From assembly GCA_947643415.1 (NCBI GenBank), contig CANRWA010000041.1:1-32450 (forward strand): DNA of 32,450 nucleotides, in the 5' to 3' direction. Position 1 is the first letter of the stretch. The number at the start of each line of letters is the position of its first letter. Under the pieces are notes generated by a model. The model ran no database searches. It had not been told where the DNA came from and was given only the letters and a program-made list of their open reading frames with translations. The DNA is from an uncultured Clostridia bacterium. Lineage in GTDB: Bacteria; Bacillota; Clostridia; Lachnospirales; Lachnospiraceae. Positions 1 to 8,924 of this stretch are shown one piece after another. The translations under genes and the position numbers were made by a program.

Positions 1-635
1 ACATACTCATGCAGGATGGGAATAAACCTTCCGCTGTATGTTGTATTGTCAGAAAGGCAGTTATGCTGCACCTTGATAATGATATTCTCCAGCGTCCCTG
101 GTTTGGCGATCTCCGAAATCATACTGTATAAATGTCCTTTTTTCTTGATGTCACCCATCAGGACTGCCATCCGTCCGCCCTGCTCCAGTGCGGAATACTG
201 CTTTAACATCGCAGTATTCATTGCCTTTACAAACTGGTTCCAGTCCGGAATCCGGGACAGGTCGTACTTTCTGGGGTCGTACCCATACCGTGCCTCCACT
301 TCCTTTGCCTGGTACATCTTATCCGAATAGATTACCATGTCCCAGTAGGGCGGGTGCCAAAAAATGAATTCCGGCCGCTCCGGTATCTCGCTGTTCATCA
401 GGTCAAACCCACTGTGCAGGTCATAGATCCTGCTCTGGATCCCCATGTTGTCCGCTGCTGCTTTCGTTGTCCCACTGCCGCACATATAGTCGCATATCAT
501 CTCCGGATGGAAGAACCTAATCAGGTCTTCAATCAGCCTGGGGGAGCAGTTCCCACGGTATCGGTTACTGCCGCCCTCCCCGCGTTCCGGATAGGAAACA
601 ATGCTGGTCAGTGGTTTTATACTTGTATAACTCAC
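1..635 (-). CDS. DNA methyltransferase, 3' part off the left edge
   Basis: This is a putative SAM-dependent DNA base methyltransferase. The frame is open from a GTG start at 635 to the window edge, about 211 codons, so the C-terminus is missing. GTG follows GGAGGTGCAAA and overlaps the stop of the gene upstream (GTGA), which fixes the start and implies translational coupling. The SAM-binding motif appears as DYMCGSGTT near residue 57. The catalytic motif, usually (D/N)PPY, appears as FWHPPYWD near residue 95. His replacing Asp or Asn is known in a subset of amino-methyltransferase-like proteins, so N4-cytosine or N6-adenine methylation is plausible but not proven. No restriction endonuclease gene lies next to it. 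It is the last visible gene of the long minus-strand operon. Confidence 0.75.
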   Translation of the reverse strand, partial: MSYTSIKPLTSIVSYPERGEGGSNRYRGNCSPRLIEDLIRFFHPEMICDYMCGSGTTKAAADNMGIQSRIYDLHSGFDLMNSEIPERPEFIFWHPPYWDMVIYSDKMYQAKEVEARYGYDPRKYDLSRIPDWNQFVKAMNTAMLKQYSALEQGGRMAVLMGDIKKKGHLYSMISEIAKPGTLENIIIKVQHNCLSDNTTYSGRFIPILHEY

Positions 636-1282
636 TTTGCACCTCCTGTCTCCCCCGTGATTTCCCGGATAAATGCAGGACCCATCACAAGGTCTTTTCT
701 CTCTATGTAAATATGGTAATGGTTCTTCTGATAATCTTCTTTCTCATAGCACTCATAACTGTCATCACCAGATACTGCCGCATACCTGTCATCTGACTGC
801 CACTGTAGCAGTGTGCTGTTATCAAATTCCTCTGACAGATATTCCGTCAGTTTTCTTTTTGCATCCGGATAATCCATACAAATTTCTTCCAGATGCCCAT
901 GCTCCCCATGCCAGGACCAGTCTATGACCACGGCCCAGACAGTTTTCTTTTTCCTGCCTGCCCAGGGTTCTAACGGTTCTATCATTTCCGGCGCCATAAT
1001 AACTTCGTCCAGACTGATATCCTCCAGTTTCTTTGGTTCCCCGTACAGAGCGGAAAACCGTTCCTCCAGCTCTGTTACATCTGCCGGCAGAACCGGGACA
1101 TCAAAACTGCAGTAGATATCCGGTGTCTCATTTTCCGTCTCTTTATCCCCATCTGTCCGGATTTCCGTTATCTCTCCGAAAAGGCCTTCCCAGTCACTCT
1201 GTCCATTGGCATAAATCCTCTGCCCGATGGCAAATGTCATGTTTTCATAGTGGTAAGTGTCACCTGTCCTCTTTATAACCAT
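632..1282 (-). CDS. Hypothetical protein of mobile-element type (216 aa)
   Basis: I do not recognise this protein with certainty. The start at 1282 is preceded by GGAGGG at good spacing, and its stop overlaps the GTG start of the methyltransferase. It is acidic, soluble, and has no signal peptide or membrane segment. A central stretch around FSALYGEPKKLEDISLDEV, followed by MAPEM, resembles domains that accompany large polyvalent proteins of phages and conjugative elements (tentative, from memory of the family). The C-terminal half is rich in aromatic and acidic residues, with several Trp and Tyr. It sits 14 bases downstream of the 377-residue unknown protein in the same operon, so a shared role in the element is likely. 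No enzymatic motif is visible. Confidence 0.7.
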   Translation of the reverse strand: MVIKRTGDTYHYENMTFAIGQRIYANGQSDWEGLFGEITEIRTDGDKETENETPDIYCSFDVPVLPADVTELEERFSALYGEPKKLEDISLDEVIMAPEMIEPLEPWAGRKKKTVWAVVIDWSWHGEHGHLEEICMDYPDAKRKLTEYLSEEFDNSTLLQWQSDDRYAAVSGDDSYECYEKEDYQKNHYHIYIERKDLVMGPAFIREITGETGGAK

Positions 1283-1296
1283 AACCGTTCCCTCCT

Positions 1297-2430
1297 TTAC
1301 ATATGGCAGTCCACACTGACAAGTACCGTCTCATCGTCCAGCCCGTCAATAAACTGCTCCAGTTCATCTTCCCAGTCCCCATTGTCCTCGAACCTGCTGT
1401 TTTCGCCATCCGGGATAAAGCGCTCTGTCGTTGTCCAGATACCATCCTTCAGAAACGCATAGAGACTAAGCGGGTATTTCTTTCTTTTGAGATTTACAAA
1501 TCGTTCCAGATATTCGTCCTCTGTCTCTCCTTTTCGGTATAACAGCTCGCCAAATCTGCGGATGCCATCTTCTGCCATACAAAGACCGGCGTTCCCTGGC
1601 ACCTCTCCGGATGCAAACCATCCTGAAATTTTGGCAAAACTCTGTCTGGCTTTCTTCAATTCCCAGTCGTACATCACCTGCCAGGCAATGTCCTTCTTTC
1701 TGGCGGCACAGGTCCAGTGGTATCCATCCGGGGCTTTTGTCTCTTCATCTGCACACGTCCAGCTTCGGTCTGCAATGCCGTATTCTTTACAGTCGTCTTT
1801 TACCAGAAACAGATCCGGCCAGCGTCCGCCAATGGAATACCAGTCATAAAAAGCATCCGGGTTGTAATAATAGCCAAACGCCCCCTGCTCTTCATAATAA
1901 GGTGTCCCATGCTCTTTCTCCACAAACTCCTGAAAGTTCTGGTAAACCTTAGAATACGGAACATTCTCTTCCACCTGCATCCTCCTGCACATCTTCGTGC
2001 GTTTCCGGTGGTGCAGCGGTCCCCAGTTCCTCTCATACAGCCTGCCATCCACAATCTCATATTTACAGTAAACATCGCAATGATCGTCTGTAAGAACTGT
2101 CCCATTAGGAAAACGGACCAGATTTACTGTTTCCGTCTCATATTCTTTCCGGTATTCCTCCGTCTTATCTTCAAATTCCAGATAATCCGGATTATCCGTC
2201 TCACAGTAAAAAGGCTCCATAACGGCATCCACTTCCTCCGCCATCCGGCTGGAAAAAGCAGTGCTCCGCATTTTTACCTCAGACCGGTATATATCTAACA
2301 TGATGTGGTATTCCGGATTTTCCTTCTTTTGCTCTTCGATTTCCTGAATGATACTTCTGGCTTCATCTGCCCTTGCCATATCTTCCTCACATGGTTCGAT
2401 CTCCACAGTTACTAATGTCGCATAATGCAT
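1297..2430 (-). CDS. Hypothetical phage/plasmid-type protein (377 aa)
   Basis: The start ATG at 2430 follows AAAAAGGAGG with an 8-base spacer. The protein is soluble and rich in Glu, Asp, Tyr and Trp. A central block YYNPDAFYDWYSIGGRW (near residue 188) and an ending close to VSVDCHM are hallmarks of a family of unknown function widespread in phages and plasmids, where YNP, WY.IGGRW and a terminal VDCH are conserved (from memory of the family). The conserved aromatic, Asp, Arg and terminal Asp-Cys-His residues suggest a metal- or nucleic-acid-related role, but that is speculation. It lies between the VWA protein and the 216-residue unknown gene in one operon. Confidence 0.75.
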   Translation of the reverse strand: MHYATLVTVEIEPCEEDMARADEARSIIQEIEEQKKENPEYHIMLDIYRSEVKMRSTAFSSRMAEEVDAVMEPFYCETDNPDYLEFEDKTEEYRKEYETETVNLVRFPNGTVLTDDHCDVYCKYEIVDGRLYERNWGPLHHRKRTKMCRRMQVEENVPYSKVYQNFQEFVEKEHGTPYYEEQGAFGYYYNPDAFYDWYSIGGRWPDLFLVKDDCKEYGIADRSWTCADEETKAPDGYHWTCAARKKDIAWQVMYDWELKKARQSFAKISGWFASGEVPGNAGLCMAEDGIRRFGELLYRKGETEDEYLERFVNLKRKKYPLSLYAFLKDGIWTTTERFIPDGENSRFEDNGDWEDELEQFIDGLDDETVLVSVDCHM

Positions 2431-2592
2431 ACGCTCGTCCTCCTTTTTGAAAAAGGACAGGCCGTATATCCAGAAAATATGGGCGGCAGAAACAGCAGCC
2501 TGCCCTGTACCATAAAAACTTTCTGAACATACTGCTGTCCTGTCATTTTTGTTATAATGAATGAATTATCTTGTATCTTTTCCTGTCATCTG

Positions 2593-4929
2593 TCATATCC
2601 GGATATGCCTTCTGACTACCCCGGTCAGTTTTGCTGGCAGCTGGTTCAAATCCGTGATGTCCATAAAAGAATCCCCATAGATTCTTTCTATGTTCTGCTT
2701 ATCATTGCCAATGGCTGCCGCCACGAAAATAATGTTTTTCCGCTGATATTCCTGTCGGATTCCCCGGAGGTCCTCTTCTGCCGCAGTCCCGCTGTAACCG
2801 GTATCTGCAGGCTGCCCGTCGGATACGATCATTAAAATTTTAATCTCCTCCGGTCGCTTTGACAGCTGTTCGGCTACAAACCGCAGGGCTGCCCCGTCAC
2901 GGTTGCCGCCCCTGGCGCTGATGTCCATCATCCGGTACTGGTCCTCCTGGTCGATACTTTCAAACTCTGCATAGGAATACAGGTCCACTACATCACCATG
3001 ATGGGAATCATACCCTGTGCTGTGCCCGTATATCATCACCGGAATATCCAGCCCCCGGCAGAAATCATACAGGATGATTGCTGTGGCTCTGGCATAGGTA
3101 CAGCGGTCACAGGAACTCATGGAACCGGACTCGTCCAATAACAGTCCTACTGCCATTTCCGGAATCTCATTGGGCAGGGAATTTTTATAAAACACCTTCC
3201 CATCATTCCGGCACAGTGCATGGGTGTCTAACCGCCTTCCCATTAGAAGGCCTGTCATCTTACCGCCACGCCTGCTTTCCTTTAACTGCTTTACCAGGCT
3301 TTTCTGCATCTGTTTTGAAATGGTCAGCAGAGAACCGGCAATCTGGCCATACTGTTCCACCAGTTCCTCATCCACGCTGCTGATCCGATTAACCCGGATG
3401 CCGACTCCCTCATGGATGTTGCCATAAGAGATATTCTGTGCGGTTTCATTCAGTTCCTGCAGCCGCTCGTTTTCTAACTGCTCACAGGCGGAACGCTCTG
3501 CCATCTTATCCAGTATCCGCTCAATGTCGGCTGCGGCACGTTCATCGCATTCCCTTTCATAATCCTCATTGCGGCTGATTTCGCCGCTTGCCGGATTTGA
3601 CACACTGGATGTCTGCGTGAGGGGTATCCTGCCCTGCTCCTGCTCTGTCGCTTTCTGTTTCCCCGTATTTCCCGCTTTTTGAGATGGCACCGGAGTCTCC
3701 TCACCGGATTGGTCTTCACCGGAGGTTATTCCGGATGGATCCTCATTTTCATCCCCGGACTCATTTTCCCCGGTTCCCTCTGCTTCGTCAGACTCAGATT
3801 CCCCTTCGTCCGCTCCGCCGGTTTCCCCAGACCCGGAACTTTCTTCTGATTCTTCCGCGTCTGCATGGGTTTTTGCCCGGTTTCCGGCAGTCTGTCCGCC
3901 AGATATCTCTTCCGAATCCTCCCCGTCTGCCACCGGCCTGCTCACGCATCCCGTAGCGCTGGTGGAAGTCCCGGCCAGGCTTCCCAGCCCTGCTTCCAGC
4001 AGTTCCTCCGCCGATATGCTCTCTCCGGCTGCTGTCATTTCGTCGCGCCGTTTTTTTATCTCTTCCAGATAATCCTCGATGTAATCCCACAATCTTACCA
4101 GAATGGTATTTACCACATCACAGCGAGATTTGGCTGACTTTACCATCACTGCCTGGTCAATCTCTGTAATGAGGCCGAACACTGACTGGATACGCTCATC
4201 TGTCAATGCCTCATCCCCATACTTAATTTCCCCGAACAGGGCATAAGACAGCATCACCTGCAGGATGCTCTGGAAAATATGTCCGCTTTCCTCTTCCTGT
4301 TCTTTCATCTGCGTCACGTCAGGCATCAGTTTCCACTCCCGCTCCCGCAGGGTTTCCAACCCGTAGCCTAATGTTCCCGGAAACTGGTTTAGAAAGCGGT
4401 GTTCGATGTAGCCGTCCTCCATGACATTCCAGATATCATGTGCCACTTTCAGAAACAGCTTTTTGTTGATTTCATCCGCACGCACATAATCCCAGACCGC
4501 TCTCTCATTCAGCTTATCCTTTGCCGCTTTTAAATCAGGCGCTGCCGGATACCACCGTTCATCCGCCAGGGCGTTAAAGTAGGACTGGCTGCACAGAAAA
4601 TCCGTATACAGCACATGCCCCAGTTCATGGGAAAACAGCCCGCAGACAATCTGGTAGCGGTTTTCCCGCCCCCTTACTTTCGTAACCATCGGGTGTCCCG
4701 CATTGATGCGGATTGAATGGTTATCGGTATCTGCCCCATCCTGTACTTTTGGTTTCCAGTAGATGTTGACATGAACCCTCCGGTTATAATGGTACCGTTT
4801 TGTCTGTGCCACTGCCAGGTCCTCAAAATGCCCGGCCAGTATCCTTGATGTAAAAAACTGCTTATCCGTGATCTTACTCCGCTTTTCGTTCATTAAACGC
4901 TTTACTGTTTTGTGATTCACCCTTGCCAT
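2593..4929 (-). CDS. VWA-domain protein with N-terminal HELGH motif (CobT-like partner of AAA+ ATPase)
   Basis: The protein has 778 residues when started at ATG 4929, which follows AAAGGAGG; an in-frame codon 30 bases upstream lacks a ribosome site. The N-terminal part has HELGH at about residues 101-105, a zinc-metallopeptidase-like signature. A long acidic, low-complexity Ser/Glu/Gly linker spans roughly residues 330-470. The C-terminal von Willebrand A domain starts near residue 593. It shows a metal-ion-dependent adhesion site: DESGS at about 599-603, an Asp in GGNRDG, and a later SDGQP. This order (variable N-terminus, acidic linker, C-terminal VWA) is that of CobT-like proteins working with MoxR/CobS-type AAA+ ATPases, and such an ATPase is encoded immediately upstream. 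The pair probably forms a remodelling complex acting on an unknown client. There is no evidence here for cobalamin synthesis. Confidence 0.88.
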   Translation of the reverse strand: MARVNHKTVKRLMNEKRSKITDKQFFTSRILAGHFEDLAVAQTKRYHYNRRVHVNIYWKPKVQDGADTDNHSIRINAGHPMVTKVRGRENRYQIVCGLFSHELGHVLYTDFLCSQSYFNALADERWYPAAPDLKAAKDKLNERAVWDYVRADEINKKLFLKVAHDIWNVMEDGYIEHRFLNQFPGTLGYGLETLREREWKLMPDVTQMKEQEEESGHIFQSILQVMLSYALFGEIKYGDEALTDERIQSVFGLITEIDQAVMVKSAKSRCDVVNTILVRLWDYIEDYLEEIKKRRDEMTAAGESISAEELLEAGLGSLAGTSTSATGCVSRPVADGEDSEEISGGQTAGNRAKTHADAEESEESSGSGETGGADEGESESDEAEGTGENESGDENEDPSGITSGEDQSGEETPVPSQKAGNTGKQKATEQEQGRIPLTQTSSVSNPASGEISRNEDYERECDERAAADIERILDKMAERSACEQLENERLQELNETAQNISYGNIHEGVGIRVNRISSVDEELVEQYGQIAGSLLTISKQMQKSLVKQLKESRRGGKMTGLLMGRRLDTHALCRNDGKVFYKNSLPNEIPEMAVGLLLDESGSMSSCDRCTYARATAIILYDFCRGLDIPVMIYGHSTGYDSHHGDVVDLYSYAEFESIDQEDQYRMMDISARGGNRDGAALRFVAEQLSKRPEEIKILMIVSDGQPADTGYSGTAAEEDLRGIRQEYQRKNIIFVAAAIGNDKQNIERIYGDSFMDITDLNQLPAKLTGVVRRHIRI

Positions 4930-4951
4930 AGGGTACCTCCTTTCCTGTTGA

Positions 4952-4985
4952 AAACGCACTGTCAGGAAATTCCTGCAGTGCGTTT
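4952..4985 (-). other. Strong hairpin in AAA+/VWA intergenic gap
   Basis: AAACGCACTG (4952-4961) pairs with CAGTGCGTTT (4976-4985). Inside it CAGGAA (4963-4968) pairs with TTCCTG (4970-4975), leaving a one-base loop and one bulge. It lies just upstream of the VWA ribosome site and lacks a strong T run on the minus strand. It is more likely a processing, stability or attenuation element than a full terminator. Confidence 0.6.
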
Positions 4986-5071
4986 ATGTTGCAGCGTATT
5001 TTCATAACGCTGTTACTGTTTTGTATTCTCCTTGCATAGATGCACAATACTACTGTCCCATGATGTACGCC

Positions 5072-6946
5072 TCACACAGCGGCCCGCATTCTCTTGGGCG
5101 GAAAGATTGGTTCCAGCACCGTTGTAACCAGTGCCTCCCGGTCTACTTCATCCGAAGTTGCCTTGCTGATAATGGTATACAGTGCCGATTCATAAGGATT
5201 TCCCGTAATCTCGGTACTGATCACCCAGTCAATCAGGCTCCTCATGCCATACGAACCGTCCGTGATACTGTTTTTCCGGCAGTAGTCTGCCAGGTCATTT
5301 ACCACCTGCACCATCTGGGATACCTGGAACTCATCCGTGGCTCCCGTCACACTCATGGCACGCTGTACCATCACTTCCGGTTTCGGCAGCTCCACGTCTT
5401 TTACCAGACTCATTCTGTCAATGACTGACTGGTTCATCGACCGGCATCCCTCATAACTGACATTGGTGGTAATGACCACCACCGCATCCGGATGTCTCTC
5501 GATGATTTCACCGGTAGGAAGGGTAATCCCTCCTGACTGCTCCAGTAAGGAATTTAATCCCACCAGAACGCCCGGCTGCACAATGGTCGTCGGCTCCTGA
5601 ATTTCCAGCAAATAGCCGTTTTTCAAGGCTTTGATAAAATCCGTCTCCACATAAGAGTAGGTCTGCCCGCTGCTTTTAGAGCCTTCCGTCCGTCTGGAAA
5701 GCGCCTGTACTTTTTTTGTTACCATGTCAAGCACCACTGCCATGCAGTCCTGCGTACTGGCATTGTCGTTTTCTTTTCCGGTCAGCTGCTGGTACACGCC
5801 GGCCGGGTCAAAATCCATGTCATCCAGATCGGGCAGCTCCATCAGCTTCGCCACGTTTTCATAGCTTATGCCGCCCATGCTTTTCAGCATGGCAAGCTCT
5901 TTATCCAGTGTGGCATCCCCGGTCGAACCGGAATCCGAATCCGGGAAGATCATCCCCACAAAGTCAAAAATCTCCGTGCCTGCCGAACAGGTGTATTTCA
6001 TGTAGGGAAGATGCAGCCCTGCTGCAATCGCCTTTGCTCCCATTGTCTTACCGGTTCCTGCCGGTCCCCGTAAAAGGAAGTTCCGCATCTGCATGGATTT
6101 TCCTGTCGTTTCTTTTGCGTGCCTGCAGATTTCCACCACTTCCGGCGGGATGATGTACCAGTCCGGTATTTCCGGCACCAGGCTCTCCTCCACCGCATTC
6201 AGTGTCCGTCCCTGCATGACATATTTCCCCTCGAAGTCTGCTTTCTCTACCAGGATGCCGGCTTTTTTTATCGTTGCCGGCCCGGTCTTTGCAAAGATGG
6301 TAAATTCCCCTGCTGTCACACTGACCGGGGTAAATGCCCCCGAATCCAGCTGTGCATTGGATACCCGCATCAGGTTGCCGGAAGCATCCACATCCAGTTT
6401 CAGATGGGCGCTGCATGTCTCATCCTTTATCCTGCGGTACGCATTGTCACACAAAACCGCCATGCTCTCCTTTGCCGCATCGAAATCCGGATACCCTTTC
6501 TGGTACTGCTCATAGTAACGCTCATACTGTTCTGCAAATTCCTCATCCTCCATCAGAAACGGCATCATTGCCATAATGACAGCAGCGCCGTCCCTTCCTT
6601 TCGGATTCATGGTGTAGGTTTCCATCATCTCCGTATCCTTGTTGTAGACACTGGCTAATGCCATCCCCTTGGAACGGTCATAAACCGCCAGATGATAGGC
6701 GGATTCCTCCACAGAGGACTTGTACTCCGCCACGGAACGGTGGTCAATCAGGCCAGCCGCCCCTTCGCCTGTCCCATTCATACACTGGCAGACTGCATGG
6801 ACTGCCTTGATCATCGTACAGTTGAGCGTGGCTTCCGTCCCGCTCCCATACCTGGAACTGACTTTGACCTTTTTATTTGCCAGCGTATCAAAAGGCTCCG
6901 GGAGTTTCCGGTTAAAGTTAAAAATGTTGTTCATATTTGTACTCAT
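5072..6946 (-). CDS. MoxR/CobS-like AAA+ ATPase
   Basis: The 624-residue protein starts at ATG 6946 after AAGGAGGG; an in-frame codon 66 bases upstream lies in a hairpin leader and lacks a ribosome site. The first 260 residues are a unique N-terminal region. Walker A is GPAGTGKT at about residues 294-301. A Walker B-like segment YLLEIQEP and sensor-1 segment VVVITTNVSYEG follow about 160 and 220 residues later. The LEIQEP arrangement and the insertions are typical of MoxR/CobS-type AAA+ ATPases, which form rings that remodel a client through a VWA partner. That partner is the next gene downstream. It sits in an operon with single-stranded-DNA-binding protein and phage-type proteins, so the client may belong to element maintenance or replication. 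This last point is inference. Confidence 0.88.
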   Translation of the reverse strand: MSTNMNNIFNFNRKLPEPFDTLANKKVKVSSRYGSGTEATLNCTMIKAVHAVCQCMNGTGEGAAGLIDHRSVAEYKSSVEESAYHLAVYDRSKGMALASVYNKDTEMMETYTMNPKGRDGAAVIMAMMPFLMEDEEFAEQYERYYEQYQKGYPDFDAAKESMAVLCDNAYRRIKDETCSAHLKLDVDASGNLMRVSNAQLDSGAFTPVSVTAGEFTIFAKTGPATIKKAGILVEKADFEGKYVMQGRTLNAVEESLVPEIPDWYIIPPEVVEICRHAKETTGKSMQMRNFLLRGPAGTGKTMGAKAIAAGLHLPYMKYTCSAGTEIFDFVGMIFPDSDSGSTGDATLDKELAMLKSMGGISYENVAKLMELPDLDDMDFDPAGVYQQLTGKENDNASTQDCMAVVLDMVTKKVQALSRRTEGSKSSGQTYSYVETDFIKALKNGYLLEIQEPTTIVQPGVLVGLNSLLEQSGGITLPTGEIIERHPDAVVVITTNVSYEGCRSMNQSVIDRMSLVKDVELPKPEVMVQRAMSVTGATDEFQVSQMVQVVNDLADYCRKNSITDGSYGMRSLIDWVISTEITGNPYESALYTIISKATSDEVDREALVTTVLEPIFPPKRMRAAV

Positions 6947-6981
6947 GTTTCCCTCCTTCTGCACTGCTCTCTGTGCATAAC

Positions 6982-7018
6982 GCAAGTTTGTGCAAGCAGT
7001 GCACAGGCACAAACTTGC
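6982..7018 (-). other. Perfect 12-bp inverted repeat in AAA+ leader
   Basis: GCAAGTTTGTGC (6982-6993) and GCACAAACTTGC (7007-7018) form a perfect stem with a 13-base loop. A smaller dyad CTGAAC/GTTCAG (7022-7036) lies next to it. There is no T tract after it on the minus strand, so it is not a standard terminator. It could be an mRNA processing site or a protein-binding dyad. Confidence 0.55.
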
Positions 7019-7053
7019 CAGCTGAACGAAGTTCAGGTTATTCCCTTTCTTAG

Positions 7054-7785
7054 CTATAAAATAATTACAATGCCATCCGTTACCGTTTTTACCCTGTCAA
7101 GCCCGGCCCGTTCCAGTTCCCGGCAGATATCCGGCCAGCTCTCTGGAGAGGGCAGTTCCTCCAAGGGTATCAGAATTTCGTTCTTTCCCTGTCCAATCGC
7201 CTCATTGCAGCGTTCGTTCAGTTCCAGCATGTGTGCCTCGCTCCATTCAAAGGCCAGTAACTCATAATTGTTTTCCACCGGCTCTTCGTCAAAAACCTCT
7301 TCCCCTTCTGATTCCGGGGATAACGGCTCTTTCGTTCCTTCCGGCTGGTAATCAATCCCCACCACCTGAAGGTTTTTGTGCAGCACTTCTGCCCTGCGGT
7401 AGCCTCCCGCCCGGTTCAGGAGAATAAACACCTCCCCGCCAGCCATAATCTCCTGCATGGCATCCGGTGTCTCCCAGACCCATCTGGCTTCGGGATACTC
7501 CTGTATCACCAGTTCCGTAATTTTTGCCAGTATGACAGAATATGCCGTCCGCTCCAGGTCCTTTATGGTCGGATTTTGTTTTGGTTCCGGCAGTAAGGGT
7601 ACTGGTGTCAGTACCTCGATTTTGTCCGGCCTGCTGCACAGCGCCTTTAATGCCGCTGCAAAAATCCCCAGTATCATCAACAGAAGGATGGGCCAGAGCC
7701 TGCAGATGGCAGAAAGCAATGCCAGCATTCCCAGTAAAATCAGGATGTCAGCGGCTTTCCTGTCTCTTTTTTCTTTCCGGTTCAT
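7054..7785 (-). CDS. Membrane-anchored hypothetical protein (243 aa)
   Basis: I do not recognise the family. The start at 7785 shares an ATGA overlap with the stop of the upstream gene, which argues against the longer 263-residue reading. After a basic start (MNRKEKRDRKAAD) there are two adjacent hydrophobic helices at about residues 13-30 and 31-48. The remaining 190 residues form a soluble, acidic, probably cytosolic domain. The layout suggests a membrane-tethered factor. It lies directly upstream of the AAA+ ATPase and VWA genes, so it may be the membrane contact of that complex (inference from order only). Confidence 0.75.
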   Translation of the reverse strand: MNRKEKRDRKAADILILLGMLALLSAICRLWPILLLMILGIFAAALKALCSRPDKIEVLTPVPLLPEPKQNPTIKDLERTAYSVILAKITELVIQEYPEARWVWETPDAMQEIMAGGEVFILLNRAGGYRRAEVLHKNLQVVGIDYQPEGTKEPLSPESEGEEVFDEEPVENNYELLAFEWSEAHMLELNERCNEAIGQGKNEILIPLEELPSPESWPDICRELERAGLDRVKTVTDGIVIIL

Positions 7786-8174
7786 AGGCACTCCTGCTCC
7801 TTTCTGCAGCGTTCCGGTGGAATCAGGATGTGCAGCTGGCTGCATTCCTCCGAAGAGGATTTTTTCCTGACCGCTATGGCGACTGCCTGGGACTGCACGT
7901 CACACTCCAGTTTTCCTTCCTGGTTTCTGGAAGCCTGAAAATCCGTCCCCAGTATGAGCCGCTTTCTGACCCCCTTCATCCGGGTAACGCCTCTACAGAA
8001 CTCATCTGTCTTTTGGTAGACCAGGATTTCATACTGCCTATCTGCCGGCAGGACGTGGAGAATTTCCTGAATCTCATCCCCGGTCAGTCCGCCTCCGGTT
8101 TTGGTATGAAGCGCTGCTTTGAATTTTGCATTCCTCTCCTGCTCCGTGAGGAGAAGAAAGCCTTTGTTTTTCAT
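7782..8174 (-). CDS. Hypothetical protein (130 aa)
   Basis: The start ATG at 8174 follows AAAGGAGATGATTCC; the upstream in-frame codon overlaps a terminator-like hairpin and has no ribosome site. The product is a soluble protein of mixed charge with no recognised motif. A basic central segment (GVTRMKGVRKRLILGTDF) is followed by a Cys-containing C-terminus. It is the first gene after the hairpin that follows the SSB gene and is translationally coupled to the membrane-anchored protein downstream. I assign no function. Confidence 0.7.
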   Translation of the reverse strand: MKNKGFLLLTEQERNAKFKAALHTKTGGGLTGDEIQEILHVLPADRQYEILVYQKTDEFCRGVTRMKGVRKRLILGTDFQASRNQEGKLECDVQSQAVAIAVRKKSSSEECSQLHILIPPERCRKEQECL

Positions 8175-8201
8175 GGAATCATCTCCTTTCCCATAACGCA
8201 A

Positions 8202-8247
8202 AAAGACCGCACACAAGACTACGAAACGTAACTTATGTGCGGTCTTT
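8202..8247 (-). terminator. Intrinsic terminator or attenuator after SSB gene
   Basis: On the minus strand AAAGACCGCACA-T-AAG pairs with CTT-G-TGTGCGGTCTTT across a 14-base loop, followed by TTTTTGC. It lies 28 bases after the SSB stop and just before the next ribosome site. It likely lowers expression of the downstream AAA+/VWA genes relative to SSB. Confidence 0.75.
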
Positions 8248-8275
8248 CACGCCGGTATTTGATTGTTGTGCCATG

Positions 8276-8827
8276 TTAGTCCTGAAACAGGTTGTTGCCG
8301 CCAAACGCCTCAAATCCCATAAATCCATCCGATTCCATTGGATTTGCCTGCTGCAGTGCCGACTGTGCGGCTGCCTGGTCTGCCGCAGGTGCCTGTCCCG
8401 GATTTGCCGGAGCCTCCCCTGCGGGTGCTGCCTGCTGCGGCTGCCCCTGCCTCTGGGACTGATTCTGTCCGGTATTCTGGCTCTCACCGGATTTTCCGAC
8501 ATAGGCATACTCGATATCCTCCACGATAAGGACATGCTGGCTTCTTTCTTCCTTTGTTTTCTTGTCAGGCCATTTTTCCTCATCCAGCCTCGCTGTCAGA
8601 TTGACAAAGGAACCCTCCTTGAGTTTCATTTTTTTGATTCTCTCACAGACAGCACCAAAGGCTTTTACCGATATATTCAGCCAGCGGTAATTCCCCTCAA
8701 CACGGCTGTCATAGACCTTCTGGCCGATCCGGAACCTCACAGATTCCCCATTTTCGGAAAACCTCAGTGCATCTGCCTCCTTGTATCCCTTGGATACCAC
8801 TACGTTTGTTGCGAATGTCTTAAACAT
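8276..8827 (-). CDS. ssb: Single-stranded DNA-binding protein
   Basis: The 183-residue protein starts at ATG 8827 (MFKTFATNVVV), seven bases after AAGGAG; the ATG two codons upstream is too close to the ribosome site. The N-terminal 110 residues fit an OB fold: N-V-V-V strands, a basic central region with Trp and Phe for base stacking (NYRWLNISVKAFGAVCERI), and FVNLTARLDEEKW followed by VEDIEYAYVG. The tail is a Gln/Ala/Pro/Gly-rich linker typical of SSB. The extreme C-terminus reads NNLFQD rather than the usual acidic DDDIPF-type tip, so partner docking may differ from the chromosomal SSB. Plasmids and conjugative elements commonly carry such a divergent SSB to protect transferred or replicating single strands. 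Confidence 0.85.
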   Translation of the reverse strand: MFKTFATNVVVSKGYKEADALRFSENGESVRFRIGQKVYDSRVEGNYRWLNISVKAFGAVCERIKKMKLKEGSFVNLTARLDEEKWPDKKTKEERSQHVLIVEDIEYAYVGKSGESQNTGQNQSQRQGQPQQAAPAGEAPANPGQAPAADQAAAQSALQQANPMESDGFMGFEAFGGNNLFQD

Positions 8828-8909
8828 GGGCATTCTCCTTTCTTGCAGGAATCCCTGCCATTATGTATTTATTTCAACCTGGCCTGCAGGCGGAAACCAA
8901 AGTAACTGT

Positions 8910-8924
8910 GCGGAATTTTTCCGC
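8910..8924. other. Short dyad GCGGAA-TTT-TTCCGC upstream of SSB
   Basis: A perfect six-base inverted repeat with a three-base loop lies about 85 bases upstream of the SSB start, in an AT-rich gap. It may be an operator or a weak hairpin. No promoter consensus could be fixed with confidence next to it. Confidence 0.35.

Noticed and set aside
6982-7018. Terminator before the AAA+ gene
   Set aside because: The stem is perfect but no T tract follows on the minus strand; kept as a hairpin only.
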